Positions 62,596 to 64,000 of a DNA stretch of 64,000 nucleotides are shown piece by piece. The DNA comes from JAEULH01 sp034382075 (GTDB taxonomy: Bacteria > Pseudomonadota > Alphaproteobacteria > Rhodospirillales > Defluviicoccaceae). Position numbers and translations under genes: made by a program. The notes beneath the pieces are model-generated. The model was not told the DNA's origin and ran no database searches. It worked only from the letters and a program-made list of their open reading frames with translations. Where the stretch lies: the NCBI GenBank assembly GCA_034382075.1, contig JAXMOZ010000007.1, positions 1-64,000 on the forward strand, read 5' to 3'. Position 1 is the first letter of the stretch, and the number at the start of each line of letters is the position of its first letter.

Positions 62596-63252
62596 TCACG
62601 AGGCGTACGACCGTAAAGGGACCACCACCGCCGTTTTTGCCAATATCGCGAAGTCCAACGACAACGACCAGTGGCGGATATACCACGTGTTCATCACCGC
62701 CCGCTCCGCGTAGTCCAAATTGTCCCGGCCGCTCACCTGCCACAGGCCAGTCAGACCCGGGCGAACCTGGTAATACAAAAGCAGATCCGCCTCAGCCTGG
62801 CGTTCTAATTCGTCGGTCAGCATGGGCCGCGGCCCGACCAGGCTCATGTCACCCCGCAGCACGTTCCAGAGTTGCGGCACCTCATCCAGGCTGGTCCTGC
62901 GCAGCAACCTGCCGATCGGCGTAATCCGCGGATCTTCTCTCAACTTGAACCTGCTATACCACTCCTGGCGCACCATTGGATCACTATCGATCAGGTCGCG
63001 CAGCAGAGCCTCGGCATCTGGAACCATCGTGCGCAACTTGAGGGCATCGAAAAGTGCGCCGGAACGACCAACTCTCTGTGACCGGTGAAAGATCGAGCCG
63101 CCGTCGCTGCGGATCACCAGCGCCACGACGGCAAGCACAGGAACCAAGAGAAGCAGAACAGTCAAAGCGACGAATACGTCAAAAAGGCGTTTTATGAGCA
63201 GCTGGAAACGCTTGGAGTGCAGCATCCAGTCATCCCGAGCCTTTGCGCCCAC
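62596..63252 (-). CDS. Undecaprenyl-phosphate sugar-1-phosphate transferase
   Basis: 218 residues, the catalytic core of the polyprenyl-phosphate hexose-1-phosphate transferase family (WbaP/ExoY type) without the extra N-terminal helices of full-length WbaP. Family segments are IKRLFDVFVALTVLLLLVP with one re-entrant helix, FDALKLRTMVPDAEA, GRLLRRTSLDEVPQLWNVLRGDMSLVGPRP, and VRPGLTGLWQVSGRDNLDY. It starts repeat-unit synthesis on the lipid carrier. The start is GTG 63252 or ATG 63225; neither has a strong SD. A 194-bp gap separates it from uxs, so it may have its own promoter. Confidence 0.93.
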   Translation of the reverse strand: MGAKARDDWMLHSKRFQLLIKRLFDVFVALTVLLLLVPVLAVVALVIRSDGGSIFHRSQRVGRSGALFDALKLRTMVPDAEALLRDLIDSDPMVRQEWYSRFKLREDPRITPIGRLLRRTSLDEVPQLWNVLRGDMSLVGPRPMLTDELERQAEADLLLYYQVRPGLTGLWQVSGRDNLDYAERAVMNTWYIRHWSLSLDFAILAKTAVVVPLRSYAS

Positions 63253-63544
63253 CGCCTGTTCGGCCGCGCGTCACATCTATGTCATGGTTATCCCTTAGAC
63301 GTATCCGACCTATAGCCTTGGGTAGCGGGCGTCAAGGGGGAATGAATGGCAAGCGCAAATTGCCCTGGAGGCGCGTCGCCGGAATCCCCCTGAACGGGCA
63401 CAAGACCGTATAGAAGCCCGGGCCAGTGAAACATCTGGCGTTATCCTTAATAATGATTCTCTATCGATTCTAAATTACGCCAGTACATGTTGAAGGTATA
63501 TCGTAGATAGGCGTTTTTGGCGATCATTTGGAGGAAGCCACATC
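63253..63544. other. AT-richer non-coding region upstream of the polysaccharide operon
   Basis: About 290 bp. GC drops visibly from 63440 (CTTAATAATGATTCTCTATCGATTCTAAATTACG is spread over 63448-63482). No gene is supported. It should hold the minus-strand promoter for the sugar transferase and possibly a plus-strand promoter for the ORF at 63545. The base shift resembles the edge of a transferred segment. Confidence 0.5.
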
Positions 63545-63889
63545 ATGATTGTGCGAATGCTGTTCACGCGGCACCGGATCCTCGGATCAGAAGGCGTTGA
63601 GAGGGTCGGTCATGACTTTCCTTGTCCGCGGATCCATGTGCCTTTAAGCATATTTGGCGCGTTTCGCGTGTATCATGGGTCTTGGGGAGCTAACTTTTTA
63701 GATGATAGCGCTGCGACAGCAATCGCGAGGGTAGCGAGTCTTTTTCTAGTGATTGGGTTGTACTGGAAACATCGATATTTGGGTGCAGAAGCAGCTATGT
63801 TGGAAACATCTGTGACCTCATACGGGTTGTTACCGGCCTTAAACACGATGGTAGGCAAGCGCGCCGGTTGGGGTCATGAACATCTGTAA
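63545..63889 (+). CDS. Small ORF of unknown function
   Basis: 114 codons. TTTGGAGGA lies nine bases before the ATG, a near-perfect ribosome site, and is the main support. The protein has one hydrophobic stretch (AIARVASLFLVIGLYW, about 58-73) and no motif I recognise. Codon use is less GC-biased than in neighbouring genes. It could be a remnant of a mobile element or a chance frame; the next 111 bp to the window end hold no clear gene start. Confidence 0.3.
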   Translation: MIVRMLFTRHRILGSEGVERVGHDFPCPRIHVPLSIFGAFRVYHGSWGANFLDDSAATAIARVASLFLVIGLYWKHRYLGAEAAMLETSVTSYGLLPALNTMVGKRAGWGHEHL

Positions 63890-63916
63890 GGATCACACAA
63901 CGGTTGCGTTACGCCG

Positions 63917-63934
63917 CCAGAAGATATCTTCTGG
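63917..63934. other. Perfect 18-bp palindrome
   Basis: CCAGAAGATATCTTCTGG is identical on both strands, standing 28 bases beyond the small ORF's stop. It could be an operator, a protein-binding site or a hairpin end; no gene beside it identifies its role. Confidence 0.5.
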
Positions 63935-64000
63935 ATGATTGCGAGTATCGCGCGGAGGGAGAATAGCCTCTGATCCCGCTCGATGATGGGATTCTTGCGC

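Overview
The window is chromosomal DNA from a high-GC alphaproteobacterium, most likely of the Rhodospirillales. This rests on gene content, not on any search: an HdaA-type DnaA relative beside an AI-2E family permease, a DUF2066 protein and purMN; the DUF1285/Nudix/DUF6111/CCA-transferase string; an alphaproteobacterial-style AspRS; and a full che operon. Genus cannot be fixed from this sequence.

Layout. 1-5370: a type II-C CRISPR-Cas locus. The left edge cuts into an array of 36-bp repeats (12 in the window). Then, on the minus strand, come cas2, cas1 and a compact cas9, with a tracrRNA on the plus strand just upstream of cas9. The anti-repeat shows that crRNA is read from the plus strand, toward the cas genes. 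cas1 and cas2 form one open frame, but this looks like a one-base frameshift in the 3' end of cas1 and not an old designed fusion. 5389-10625: metabolic and membrane genes (class V aminotransferase, GNAT-like acyltransferase, CoA transferase, cytochrome b561, DUF2270). 10626-11265: dispersed palindromic repeats. 11266-14462: small secreted protein, CCA-adding enzyme, DUF6111, Nudix and DUF1285 proteins. 14511-21309: a divergent MoxR/DUF58/BatA-DUF4159/VWA-like membrane operon. 21476-26345: glutathionyl-hydroquinone reductase-like protein, repeats, sugar transporter, OprB porin and an Rrf2 regulator. 26457-36197: a chemotaxis operon (STAS, CheY, CheA, CheW, MCP, CheW, CheR, CheB, coiled-coil receptor-like protein), mostly with 4-nt ATGA overlaps. 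A broken receptor fragment lies divergent to it.

37079-51355: housekeeping genes: tRNA-Ser(UGA), the glutathione-dependent formaldehyde pathway (S-formylglutathione hydrolase and hydroxymethylglutathione dehydrogenase), AspRS, HdaA, AI-2E permease, DUF2066, purM-purN, ndk, a large GH63/MGH1-like glycosidase and an RlmD-type rRNA methyltransferase. 51743-63252: an exopolysaccharide cluster. A GH16 hydrolase and a flippase on the plus strand converge with a minus-strand operon of UDP-xylose synthase, GalE, tyrosine autokinase, polymerase, GT2 and GT4, headed by an initiating sugar-phosphate transferase. 63253-64000 is visibly AT-richer and holds one weakly supported small ORF.

How the parts work together: the CRISPR locus has every part needed for interference (cas9, tracrRNA, array); its adaptation module may be affected by the cas1 defect. 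The che operon has a complete phosphorelay and adaptation pair. The polysaccharide cluster has initiation, nucleotide-sugar supply, transferases, flippase, polymerase, chain-length kinase and a hydrolase, so it looks like a self-contained Wzx/Wzy-type pathway making a polymer probably containing xylose and galactose.
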